Below, piece after piece: positions 1-6,095 of a stretch of 7,833 bases of DNA (its first letter is position 1; the number at the start of each line of letters is the position of its first letter). The notes beneath the pieces are model-generated. The model made no database searches and was not told the origin of the DNA. It was given only the letters and a program-made list of their open reading frames with translations. The position numbers and the translations under genes are program-made. The stretch comes from Bacteroidaceae bacterium (GTDB taxonomy: Bacteria > Bacteroidota > Bacteroidia > Bacteroidales > Bacteroidaceae), in contig JAFZKR010000133.1 in the NCBI GenBank assembly GCA_017551845.1, positions 1 through 7,833 of the forward strand, in the 5' to 3' direction.

Positions 1-125
1 AGGACTAAAAATAGTATACGCAAGTGCAAGACATTTGGGGCGAACCCGGAGGGTAAGAGCGGCCGGGTAGGCCGCCAAGCGACCTTAGGGAGCGCATTTG
101 CGAAGCAAATTAAAACAAGGTTCAC
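1..125. other. Hairpin-rich non-coding stretch at the window edge
   Basis: I see no convincing gene here. Frame 1 is open from the window edge to a stop at 157-159, but the stop lies inside the loop of the large inverted repeat and I do not recognise the product. The stretch is rich in short perfect hairpins: ACCC/GGGT at 44-47 and 51-54 (3-nt loop), GCGGCC/GGCCGC at 59-64 and 70-75 (5-nt loop), and ATTTGC/GCAAAT at 96-101 and 105-110 (3-nt loop). Together with the terminator-like repeat that follows, this could be the 3' part of a structured RNA transcribed rightward. It could equally be part of the element end or the flanking host DNA. Confidence 0.25.
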
Positions 126-186
126 ATGCTCCACATACAAAAAAAGTGGCCGTTTTTGACGACCACTTTTTTTGCATGTGGAGCAT
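126..186. terminator. Large inverted repeat (24-bp arms), likely bidirectional terminator
   Basis: Arms 126-149 and 163-186 pair over 24 bp with one mismatch (A137 against C175), around a 13-nt loop. The inner part is GTGG/CCAC flanked by seven A on the left and seven T on the right, so RNA from either strand would form a GC clamp next to a U-run, as in intrinsic terminators. The outer 11-bp arms (ATGCTCCACAT and its complement) extend well beyond what a terminator needs. They could mark an attachment site or a cruciform at the end of the element. The symmetry is read directly from the sequence; the function is inferred. Confidence 0.6.
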
Positions 187-208
187 ACGAGAACATTTGT
201 TTGGAAAA

Positions 209-338
209 TATAGGCAAAGGATTTGGGGGTAAATTGTTGATTTTGGCGGGTTTAGGCAAAATGGTTTGCCTATAGTTGCCTATGGTTTGCGAAAAAGTTA
301 GTACCATATTAGTACTACGTGCCTAAATTTTGCCTATA
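209..338. repeat. Phased TTTGCCTAWA repeat array upstream of the integrase
   Basis: Six copies of a TTTGCCTAWA-like box are visible. Two are in minus orientation (209-218 and 251-260). Four are in plus orientation: 265-274, a degenerate copy at 275-284, a degenerate copy at 318-327, and 329-338. A partial TTTGC lies at 286-290. The boxes at 253-260 and 265-272 form an 8-bp inverted repeat with a 4-bp gap. Between the plus-strand boxes sit two TTAGTAC direct repeats (298-304 and 309-315). Repeat starts at 265, 275, 286, 298, 309, 318 and 329 fall roughly one helical turn apart, so bound proteins would line up on one DNA face. By analogy with other tyrosine recombinase systems these are probably arm-type sites for the integrase or an accessory factor (inference). 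Confidence 0.7.
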
Positions 339-342
339 TTTG
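335..342 (+). promoter_or_regulatory. -7 box of the integrase promoter
   Basis: TATATTTG matches the Bacteroidetes -7 consensus TAnnTTTG exactly and lies 26 bases before the chosen integrase ATG. No perfect -33 TTTG is present; the nearest candidate is TTAG at 309-312 with a 22-base spacer. The box overlaps the last repeat of the array (329-338), so a protein bound there would block the promoter, suggesting autoregulation. A start site just after this box excludes the upstream TTG at 330 as the translation start. Confidence 0.45.
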
Positions 343-368
343 TAACGGATATTAATTACTGTTTTTTT

Positions 369-1751
369 ATGGGCGTTACTTTTATTTTGGGGCGTCCTCT
401 CAAGGATGGGAGCACGCAGATCATGGTCCGGATTCAGCGCAAGAATCCATTCATCAACATTAAGCAAGGTACAGGGCTTTACATTGCTCCGAACATTTTT
501 AAACGGAGGAATGAGGATGGCTATATGTACAGGTACAAAAAAAACGCTGAGGTGATGGCGGTTATTGAACTTGCTAGGGAGATCAGGCGCACACTTCAGG
601 CTAAGTATGATGCCGGAGATGAACTGACTCCTGAGACTGTTCACAAGGCTATTTCCAAGATTACTAACCGTGAATCTGAGAAAGAGCAGGAAGAAGAGGA
701 GAAGCAGAAGCAGATTGAGCTGGAAAAGGCTAACCATATCTCATTCGGGCAGTACATTGACCGTTATGTGGAGGAGGCTAAGGCGGGTACCAGGCTGACG
801 GTTCACGGAAAGAGGTATGCTGCCTATTCTATCACCAACATTCAGCAGTCTATTAACCGTTTCCACGATTTTGAGGAATACAAGGGTTGTGAGTATGATT
901 ATGATGACATTAACCTGGATTTCTATTATCAGTTCTCGGATTATCTGATCCAGGAGGAGTTTTCATTCAACACTATAGGCAAGTTCATCAACTGGATAAA
1001 GACTTTCATGTCTCTTTCTGAGATTGAGGGTCTGCATAACAATACTGCCTACAAGGATAAGAGGTTCAAGGGAGCCAGGATGGATGTTGATTCTATCTAC
1101 CTGACGAAGGAGGATCTTGATAAGATGCGCAAGGCGGACCTTAGCAAGATGCACCCTTGCTATGATTTGGCGCGGGACATTTTCTTTATCGGTGTGTGGA
1201 CTGCCCAGAGAGTATCAGACTACAATAACATTAAGCCGGAGGATATCAAGACTGAGACGGAGGAGAGGATTGTGCAGGTGCCGGTGGAGGAAGGTTCGAC
1301 GGAGATGAAGTCTGTGATTGTGAAGGAGGAGAACACTTACATCAGCATTACGCAGAAGAAGACGGGTGCTAAGGTGACTATCCCCTGCCACCCGGAGCTT
1401 AAGAGGATTCTGGAGAAGTACGATTATAATGTGCCGCACCTTTATGACCAGAAGATCAATGATTACATCAAGGTGGTGGCCGAGAAGGCGGGGCTTGATG
1501 AACTTGTGAAGGTGGAGAGGATAAAGGCGGGTAAGCAGACTGTGGAGTACTTGCCCAAGCACAAGCTTGTGCATACGCATACGGCGAGGCGCACGGGTGC
1601 TACACTGATGTATCTGGCGGGTATGGATGTGTTCGACATCATGAAGATTACGGGACACACTACCCCGTTGACGCTGAAGAAGTATATCAAGGCGGATGAT
1701 TTGGAGGTGGCTCAGAAGATTAACAAGAAGTACACATACTTTAGAGAATAA
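369..1751 (+). CDS. Tyrosine recombinase / integrase
   Basis: A site-specific recombinase of the phage-integrase family, expected to catalyse integration and excision of the element through a covalent 3'-phosphotyrosine intermediate. The protein is 460 aa. It has an N-terminal arm-binding-like region (about 1-60), a very acidic, Glu/Lys-rich probable coiled coil (about 101-120), a SAM-like core-binding domain (about 122-225) and a C-terminal catalytic domain (about 240-455). All catalytic residues are visible: R281 in TAQRVSDY, K330 or K331 in the ITQKKTG beta hairpin, H404 and R407 in HTARR, H430 in ITGH, and Y439 in LKKYI. About 30 charged residues (roughly 293-320) lie between the catalytic Arg and Lys and look longer than in the compact members of the family. 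I chose the ATG at 369 rather than the in-frame TTG at 330, because the TTG lies within the repeat/promoter and the usual N-terminus begins at 369. The downstream gene starts immediately at the stop codon. Confidence 0.95.
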   Translation: MGVTFILGRPLKDGSTQIMVRIQRKNPFINIKQGTGLYIAPNIFKRRNEDGYMYRYKKNAEVMAVIELAREIRRTLQAKYDAGDELTPETVHKAISKITNRESEKEQEEEEKQKQIELEKANHISFGQYIDRYVEEAKAGTRLTVHGKRYAAYSITNIQQSINRFHDFEEYKGCEYDYDDINLDFYYQFSDYLIQEEFSFNTIGKFINWIKTFMSLSEIEGLHNNTAYKDKRFKGARMDVDSIYLTKEDLDKMRKADLSKMHPCYDLARDIFFIGVWTAQRVSDYNNIKPEDIKTETEERIVQVPVEEGSTEMKSVIVKEENTYISITQKKTGAKVTIPCHPELKRILEKYDYNVPHLYDQKINDYIKVVAEKAGLDELVKVERIKAGKQTVEYLPKHKLVHTHTARRTGATLMYLAGMDVFDIMKITGHTTPLTLKKYIKADDLEVAQKINKKYTYFRE

Positions 1752-2534
1752 ATGAGTGGGAATGATGATGTGATCTTGGAAACTAAACGGCTGGCCGGGG
1801 TTGTGGGTGATGCGATGGCTGCGGTCAGCCCGTTTCTTGAAGATGAGGATGTAAATGAGAAATTGGACCCTGTTTGCAAGGCCAAGTGTGATTTTCTGCG
1901 TGAGAGTGAGAGCCGTTTTGGGAAGCTGCTGATGGATTCGCTGTGGGCTGTGAAACACGAATGGAATGAGATTTCGGGAAACGAGATGCTGCTGGAGGAT
2001 GTTAAGGCCTATGTGGGTTGCTGCAGGGAGTTCCAGAAGGTGGCGTGGGAGTTTGATGAGCTGGTTCATGAACACTGGTATGCGGCGGAGTTGATGTTTG
2101 GCAGAAGCGACATTGGGCGGCTGTACCTGAGTGCTATAACCGGTTGGGAGATTGAGGCCAAGGCGATACTGGATTATCTGGACAGGCTGGTGACGGTTGG
2201 CGTACGTTTGGACGATGTTTTCGGGAAGGCGGCCGGGGAGCTGTACCCGTTCATGGGGCGTGTGACAGCGGCTGAACTTCAGAACTTTGTGATGAACGGT
2301 GTGTCTTTGAAGGGTAGGCCTAAGTGGAAGCTGGATAAGAGCCAGGCGGTGGTGATGGGCAGGATGCTGGGCAAGAGCTGCAGGGAGATGAATGAGTCTT
2401 TCAGGTTCGTGACGCAGGATGGCAAGCCCACAAAGCTGAATTATACCAGCCACAGGGCGGTGCTGGAGTATGACCAGTATAATATCTACCCTATATTATG
2501 TGAGATGCTGGAGGGGGCCGGGATGAAGAAATAG
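1752..2534 (+). CDS. Unknown protein coupled to the integrase
   Basis: I do not recognise this 260-aa protein. Its ATG directly follows the TAA of the integrase with no gap, and there is no ribosome-binding site of its own, so translational coupling and co-expression with the recombinase are likely. The protein appears almost entirely helical and soluble, with no signal peptide or membrane segment. Residues 1-60 are acidic. The middle (about 95-175) is rich in Trp, Tyr and Leu. The C-terminal part (about 186-255) is basic, starting at GRPKWKLDKSQ, and ends in helices that could form a small DNA-binding fold. Position and size resemble the accessory genes found next to integrases in Bacteroidetes elements, for example regulators of excision. 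I compared it mentally with RteC and saw no convincing match. A role in recombination directionality is inference only. Confidence 0.85.
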   Translation: MSGNDDVILETKRLAGVVGDAMAAVSPFLEDEDVNEKLDPVCKAKCDFLRESESRFGKLLMDSLWAVKHEWNEISGNEMLLEDVKAYVGCCREFQKVAWEFDELVHEHWYAAELMFGRSDIGRLYLSAITGWEIEAKAILDYLDRLVTVGVRLDDVFGKAAGELYPFMGRVTAAELQNFVMNGVSLKGRPKWKLDKSQAVVMGRMLGKSCREMNESFRFVTQDGKPTKLNYTSHRAVLEYDQYNIYPILCEMLEGAGMKK

Positions 2535-2613
2535 GCAAGTCTTGAGGTTGCCAAACATACGGCGCTTTAGGAAATAGTCAGCAAAAAACCAGCATTTTGT
2601 GCAGCGTGAAATA

Positions 2614-2647
2614 CGGGGCGTGGAGGCATCTGCGCCCCGATTTTTTT
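2614..2647 (+). terminator. Intrinsic terminator after the integrase operon
   Basis: A perfect 7-bp GC stem, CGGGGCG at 2614-2620 with CGCCCCG at 2633-2639, encloses a 12-nt loop and is followed by A and seven T (2641-2647). It sits about 80 bases after the stop of the 260-aa gene and would end the integrase transcript before the HTH/primase module. Confidence 0.65.
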
Positions 2648-2650
2648 GTC

Positions 2651-2680
2651 TGACCCTGCAAAATGCAGGGTGACCCTGCA
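2651..2680. repeat. Three CCCTGCA sites with 10-bp spacing
   Basis: TGACCCTGCA occurs twice (2651-2660 and 2671-2680), with an inverted copy TGCAGGGT between them (2664-2671). The first two copies form a perfect 8-bp hairpin with a 3-nt loop. The three CCCTGCA cores begin about 10 bp apart (2654, 2664, 2674). The same core reappears in the cluster after the primase gene, so this may be a binding site for the HTH protein or the replication protein, placed just ahead of the HTH gene promoter. Confidence 0.6.
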
Positions 2681-2694
2681 CGGGGGCTTGCTTT

Positions 2695-2722
2695 TTTGCC
2701 CGATTTTTCCTATATACTTTTG
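2695..2722 (+). promoter_or_regulatory. Candidate promoter of the HTH gene
   Basis: TACTTTTG at 2715-2722 fits the TAnnTTTG -7 consensus, with TTTG at 2695-2698 upstream. The spacer is 16 bases, shorter than the usual 19-21, so the -33 element is doubtful. The position, between the CCCTGCA cluster and the HTH gene, is sensible. Confidence 0.35.
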
Positions 2723-2725
2723 CGG

Positions 2726-2746
2726 TGCCGGTGATACTCACTGGTA
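2726..2746. promoter_or_regulatory. Dyad in the HTH gene leader
   Basis: CCGGTGA (2728-2734) and TCACTGG (2738-2744) form an imperfect dyad with a 3-nt centre. It can be extended by one base pair and one G-U pair on each side to 9 bp. It lies just downstream of the candidate -7 box, where an operator or leader hairpin would act. Whether it binds a protein is unknown. Confidence 0.3.
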
Positions 2747-2791
2747 CAGTTGTGGCCACGGCTGTTTTGTTTACTTCAATACAGCCATACA

Positions 2792-3097
2792 ATGGACAGT
2801 TTAAAACAAGTGAAGGACTTCCTGCGAGACCTGATAAGGCCTATCGTGCAGGAAGCGGTGAAGGCATCGGTTGCGGTGCCTGAGAGACCTAAGACTAAGA
2901 AGTATCTTTCAGTCAGGGAGGTGGAGAAGATCTACAATGTCTCTTCAAGTACCATCTACCTGCGTTTCAAGGAGGGTGAACTGACGCGCGTGAAGAACGG
3001 CGGCAGGACGATGCTCCTGGCACAGGAGGTGGAAGACAATATGCGGAAGAGAGGCTATGCAGCGCGTTTGCCGCAAAGACGATTGTGTCACCGTTAA
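2792..3097 (+). CDS. Helix-turn-helix DNA-binding protein (excisionase-like)
   Basis: A 101-aa basic protein with an N-terminal helical segment (about 1-25), a short linker, and a MerR/excisionase-type HTH_17 domain at about 36-88. That domain begins KKYLSVREVEKIYNVSSSTIYL and continues through a basic wing (RVKNGGRTMLL) to a final helix. Proteins of this type bind short DNA sites; in mobile elements they act as excisionases, copy-control factors or replication accessory proteins. The gene lies directly upstream of the primase gene and downstream of a CCCTGCA cluster, which favours a role in replication or its control. The ATG at 2792 is preferred over an in-frame TTG at 2750, because the 14 extra residues show no conserved character and fall in the leader region. 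There is no Shine-Dalgarno, as is normal for Bacteroidetes. The tail (about 88-101) is Arg-rich. Confidence 0.9.
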   Translation: MDSLKQVKDFLRDLIRPIVQEAVKASVAVPERPKTKKYLSVREVEKIYNVSSSTIYLRFKEGELTRVKNGGRTMLLAQEVEDNMRKRGYAARLPQRRLCHR

Positions 3098-3155
3098 TGT
3101 GTACAGGCTATGAAAAAAGAATTATTGAAAGACATAACCTGTCAAATAGTGAGAA

Positions 3156-3163
3156 TACCTTTG
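3156..3163 (+). promoter_or_regulatory. Candidate -7 box ahead of the primase gene
   Basis: TACCTTTG matches TAnnTTTG exactly and lies 36 bases before the primase ATG. No TTTG is found at the expected -33 distance, so this is only half a promoter. The rest of the 102-base gap between the HTH gene and the primase holds no terminator, so read-through from the HTH promoter is equally possible. Confidence 0.3.
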
Positions 3164-3199
3164 CGACCATTTTATACATACTAACACCTGATTACTGCT

Positions 3200-5587
3200 A
3201 TGAATACAGTTTGCATCCCCGACAGGTTCTACGGGGATAATATCAAGGTGAATCTGTTTGAGAGAGTTACCTGCAAATCAGCGAAGCTGATGACAAAGAG
3301 CGAGATTGCAAACAGCTCTAGAGAAAATGAATCTGACATGATTGAGATTCCCATCAGGGATTTCATTAACCTGGGAGCCAGGTATCTTGCAAAGCTTGAG
3401 AAGATACGGGCTACTGCCGACAAGAAAGAGAGAGACAGGATGAAGTGTGACCTTCTGCCTGCAGCAACTATTTCTGCCACTGTCACTACACGTGACAGGC
3501 AGGTTCAGATTGACAAACGGATTAAGGAGTATAACGGTATTATTTGCCTGGACTTTGATAATATTGCTAATGTGGATGATGCTAAGTTCCAGGTGTCATT
3601 GCTGCCCTATGTCTGGTACTGCGGGCTTTCATCAAGCGGGCGCGGTTTCTATGCGCTGGTTCCTACCGATAACCGGGATTTCAACAGGCACAAGCTCTAC
3701 TTTGCCGCACTGACCAAGGAGATGGAGAAGCTGGGGCTTGAGGTGGATAAGCAGTGCAGTGACATTACACGGCTGAGGTTTGTATCATTTGACGTGCACG
3801 GTTACTTTAATGAGGGCTGTGAGTTTTACAGGCTGCCTGAAGGGTTCAGGATGGAGGAGCCCACACAGCAAAAGCCTTTCCTGCTGCAGTATCACGATAT
3901 GGATCGGAGCGACCAGATACGTGCTTATGTGGATGAATGGAGCCGCATGGGCGTTATGCTGGATGACTACTGTGACTGGGTGCTGGTATGTATGTCACTA
4001 TCTACCCTTGGTGAAAGCGGCTGGAATGTATTGGAGGCGGTATCGTGCTCCAGCTCTCATTACGACAGTGCCGGCAACAGGAAGATATTTGACTACTTCA
4101 AAACCAGGAACAGAAAGATTACTATTGCCACGTTCTTCTATGTGTGCCATAAGTACGGTGTACGGCCCCAAAGGTATAAGGGTGCGGAGTATGACATACA
4201 GGACACTAAGGAGATTGAGATGGCGGAGCATTTTCCGATTCCGTACGAACTGCTCCCGGAACCGGCACGTACTGACGATATTGTGGATTATGATGTGGAG
4301 ACGCAGTATAGGCTGGATGAGATTCCGCCGTTCCCGGTGGAGGTGTTTCCGGATGGAGTGCGCAAGATCATTCAGATGGCCCATGAGTTCATGAACTTTC
4401 CGACTGACTACATTGGTTCCAGCCTTATTGTGGCGGCAGGTGCGGCCATAGGGAACAGCATCCAGGTGCAGGTTATGGGTAACTGGGTGGAGAAGCCGGT
4501 TATCTATATGGCGCTGGTTGGTGAACCCGGTACCAACAAATCGGCACCGCTTGAGTTTGCGCTGCGGCCGCTTGAGCAGTTTGACGATGAGGAGATGGTG
4601 AAGTATGACAGGCAGTGGACGGAGTATGAGGATGAGATGAGGAAGACGAACTACTGCAAGATGATGCCGCCACCGCCGCCTGATTACCGCCAGATAGTTC
4701 TGAATGATTTCACTATGGAGGGGCTGATGCAGCAGCATCTGGTGAACCCCAGAGGAATGATTGTGTATAAGGATGAGCTGCTGGGGCTGGTAAGGAACAT
4801 GGGACGTTACAACTACGGTAATGATGAAATGACCTGGACCAGCATGTTCAACGGCGGCAGCATGCAGAATACACGCAAGGACAAGCGCAAGACCAAGCTG
4901 AAGAGCAGCTGCGTATCAATATGCGGCACAATCCAGCCCGGCTCACTTAATGAATTCTCAAAAGGAAGGACTGAGAACGGATTTGTGGACAGGTGGCTGT
5001 TTGCCTACCCACAGACTCCGAAATCGCCTAAATTCAGGACGGGAAGGCCTATGACGGAGCTCCAGAGCCAATGGAACAAAGTAATGAGGTATCTGCTGAG
5101 TATGGAATACAAGGAGGGTCAGAGCCCTGTTATCCTGGACAGTGCTGCCGAGAATCTCTATGAACAATGGTATAACGAACTTGGTGAACGCAAAGACTTG
5201 GAGGGTATTGTATTCAAGAGGGCGGCCACCAAGATGGAGAAGTATGTGGTGCGGTTGAGCATTGTTCTGGAGGCCATGCTTGCCGGATGTGAGGAGAAGA
5301 GTGTGACCATGATATCGGGTTGGTCAATGAAAGGTGCGATAAGCCTGGCTGATTATTACCTGGCTTGTGCAATGAAGGCCAGACACTCTTTCAGGGTGGA
5401 CCCGCTGTCAAACCTGTCAGTGCTGCAGAGGAGGATATACAGTGACATACCTGTATCATTCTGCACCAAGGACGGTATTGTGATTGCAGCCAATCACGGA
5501 ATGTGCGAAAGGACATTCAAGGACTGGCTGAGGACAGACTACTTTATACACACCTCTTACGGTAAGTATGAGAGGAGATATAAGTAG
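3200..5587 (+). CDS. BT4734/VirE_N-like primase fused to DUF3987 ATPase
   Basis: A 795-aa putative replication protein of a type common in Bacteroidetes mobile elements. Residues about 75-215 resemble the BT4734-like/VirE N-terminal domain, related to archaeo-eukaryotic primases. It carries an acidic pair in LDFDN (D118, D120), a Ser/Gly loop SSSGRGFYAL (144-153) and DITRLRFVSFD (188-198). Residues about 235-322 look like a PriCT_2-type primase C-terminal domain (DWVLVCMSL onward). Residues about 370-635 match DUF3987: a Walker A-like GEPGTNKS (441-448), a Walker B-like IVYKDE with D525 and E526, a sensor-like SICGT (573-577) and a probable Arg-finger region GRTENGFVDRW (589-599). The C-terminus (about 735-795) looks like a winged helix. 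The order primase-linker-ATPase-winged helix suggests primer synthesis coupled to unwinding at the element's origin. Repeats immediately downstream fit that role. Activity is inferred from the family, not shown. Confidence 0.93.
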   Translation: MNTVCIPDRFYGDNIKVNLFERVTCKSAKLMTKSEIANSSRENESDMIEIPIRDFINLGARYLAKLEKIRATADKKERDRMKCDLLPAATISATVTTRDRQVQIDKRIKEYNGIICLDFDNIANVDDAKFQVSLLPYVWYCGLSSSGRGFYALVPTDNRDFNRHKLYFAALTKEMEKLGLEVDKQCSDITRLRFVSFDVHGYFNEGCEFYRLPEGFRMEEPTQQKPFLLQYHDMDRSDQIRAYVDEWSRMGVMLDDYCDWVLVCMSLSTLGESGWNVLEAVSCSSSHYDSAGNRKIFDYFKTRNRKITIATFFYVCHKYGVRPQRYKGAEYDIQDTKEIEMAEHFPIPYELLPEPARTDDIVDYDVETQYRLDEIPPFPVEVFPDGVRKIIQMAHEFMNFPTDYIGSSLIVAAGAAIGNSIQVQVMGNWVEKPVIYMALVGEPGTNKSAPLEFALRPLEQFDDEEMVKYDRQWTEYEDEMRKTNYCKMMPPPPPDYRQIVLNDFTMEGLMQQHLVNPRGMIVYKDELLGLVRNMGRYNYGNDEMTWTSMFNGGSMQNTRKDKRKTKLKSSCVSICGTIQPGSLNEFSKGRTENGFVDRWLFAYPQTPKSPKFRTGRPMTELQSQWNKVMRYLLSMEYKEGQSPVILDSAAENLYEQWYNELGERKDLEGIVFKRAATKMEKYVVRLSIVLEAMLAGCEEKSVTMISGWSMKGAISLADYYLACAMKARHSFRVDPLSNLSVLQRRIYSDIPVSFCTKDGIVIAANHGMCERTFKDWLRTDYFIHTSYGKYERRYK

Positions 5588-5612
5588 TTAAGGTCCGGAA
5601 TTTCTACCCGGG

Positions 5613-5700
5613 TCTGCATTCCCTGCATTCCCTGCATTCGGGATTGAGGACGGTACACTGATGATATGCGAAAGTGTGCAGAGAATGCAGAGAATGCAGA
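5613..5700. repeat. Opposed 9-bp iterons (CTGCATTCC family)
   Basis: Three direct CTGCATTC(C/G) units with 9-bp period lie at 5614-5622, 5623-5631 and 5632-5640. About 35 bases further on are three units in the opposite orientation: two GAATGCAGA copies (5683-5691, 5692-5700) and a partial TGCAGA (5677-5682). As a whole they form an imperfect inverted repeat centred near 5657. The core CCCTGCA (5621-5627 and 5630-5636) is the same as in the cluster at 2651-2680. Being immediately downstream of the primase/ATPase gene, they are the best candidate for its recognition site. Confidence 0.8.
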
Positions 5701-5706
5701 TTAGGG

Positions 5707-5750
5707 TAAAATATATAAGTTTTAAATTATAGTTTCACTTAAAGGATATA
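5707..5750. other. AT-rich stretch beside the iterons, possible unwinding element
   Basis: 38 of 44 bases are A or T, in an otherwise mixed-composition region, beginning seven bases after the last iteron. Iterons next to an AT-rich segment is the usual layout of a replication origin with a duplex-unwinding element. Function here is inferred only from this layout and from the primase neighbour. Confidence 0.3.
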
Positions 5751-5808
5751 GGATTGATGACGGTTCTTTATTTGATTGATGCGGGTTAATTAAGGATATA
5801 CAGATGCT

Positions 5809-5843
5809 GCCAGCCCATAATTTATGTGACGAATGAGGCTGGC
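5809..5843. repeat. GCCAGCC/GGCTGGC inverted repeat
   Basis: A perfect 7-bp GC-rich inverted repeat (5809-5815 and 5837-5843) encloses 21 bases, which themselves contain the small palindrome CATAATTTATG (5816-5826). No T-run follows on either strand, so it is not an obvious terminator. It may be an RNA hairpin, a cruciform or a protein site. Confidence 0.5.
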
Positions 5844-5889
5844 GTTTAAGGAGATGATTGAACTGTTGGGTTGAGTGACGGTTGGACGA

Positions 5890-5912
5890 TGCGGGGCGGA
5901 TTTGCGGGGCGG
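5890..5912 (+). repeat. TGCGGGGCGG direct repeat
   Basis: TGCGGGGCGG occurs at 5890-5899 and exactly again at 5903-5912, three bases apart, followed by TGGGC. The G-runs could in principle form a two-layer G-quadruplex on the plus strand. No function is evident. Confidence 0.5.
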
Positions 5913-6064
5913 TGGGCTTTACAGTGGCTGATAATCCTTTAATGAAAAGCAGTGGAATTGATGATGCGAACGGTGTGTCTTGGGGGTGTGACGGGTGGAA
6001 ATTGTATTTTTAGACATTTTATGTACCAAATACGTTCAGTGATGTTCAGATTTTACTCCATGAG

Positions 6065-6095
6065 GTTGACATTATGGCTTGGGGTAGTATATTCG
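6065..6095 (+). promoter_or_regulatory. Candidate promoter of the WYL regulator gene
   Basis: GTTG at 6065-6068, 19 bases, then TATATTCG at 6088-6095 fits the Bacteroidetes TTTG-N19-TAnnTTTG pattern with one mismatch in each box. The same stretch also reads as TTGACA-N16-TATATT in the classic sigma-70 pattern. It would place the transcript start about 45-50 bases before the ATG at 6150. Confidence 0.4.

Noticed and set aside
176..200. Remnant of a tRNA 3' end as integration target (minus strand)
   Set aside because: The sequence loosely resembles a T-arm/acceptor end, but no matching acceptor 5' strand or anticodon arm is present in the window and the palindrome explains it better.
122..307. 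61-codon minus-strand frame across the inverted repeat and repeat array
   Set aside because: Its codons come from the terminator hairpin and the phased boxes; no family is recognisable.
315..737. 140-codon minus-strand frame with a Leu/Phe-rich start
   Set aside because: The hydrophobic start comes from reading the Lys/Glu-rich coiled-coil codons of the integrase backwards; it overlaps a certain gene.
1215..2453. 412-codon open frame on the minus strand
   Set aside because: It lies antisense to the integrase and the 260-aa gene, which share a reading frame. It reads as a low-complexity His/Leu/Arg-rich shadow with no recognisable domain.
1752..2534. Assignment of the 260-aa protein as RteC
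   Set aside because: Size and context are suggestive, but the C-terminal motifs I know for RteC are not seen, so I left it unassigned.
2496..2792. 98-codon minus-strand frame in the gap before the HTH gene
   Set aside because: It runs through the terminator and the CCCTGCA repeats and shows no protein-like features.
3780..4394. 204-codon open frame on the plus strand
   Set aside because: Out-of-frame shadow inside the primase gene; Arg/Trp/Cys-rich composition without domain similarity.
3998..4738. 246-codon open frame on the minus strand
   Set aside because: Antisense shadow of the primase/ATPase gene, whose domains continue unbroken through this stretch.
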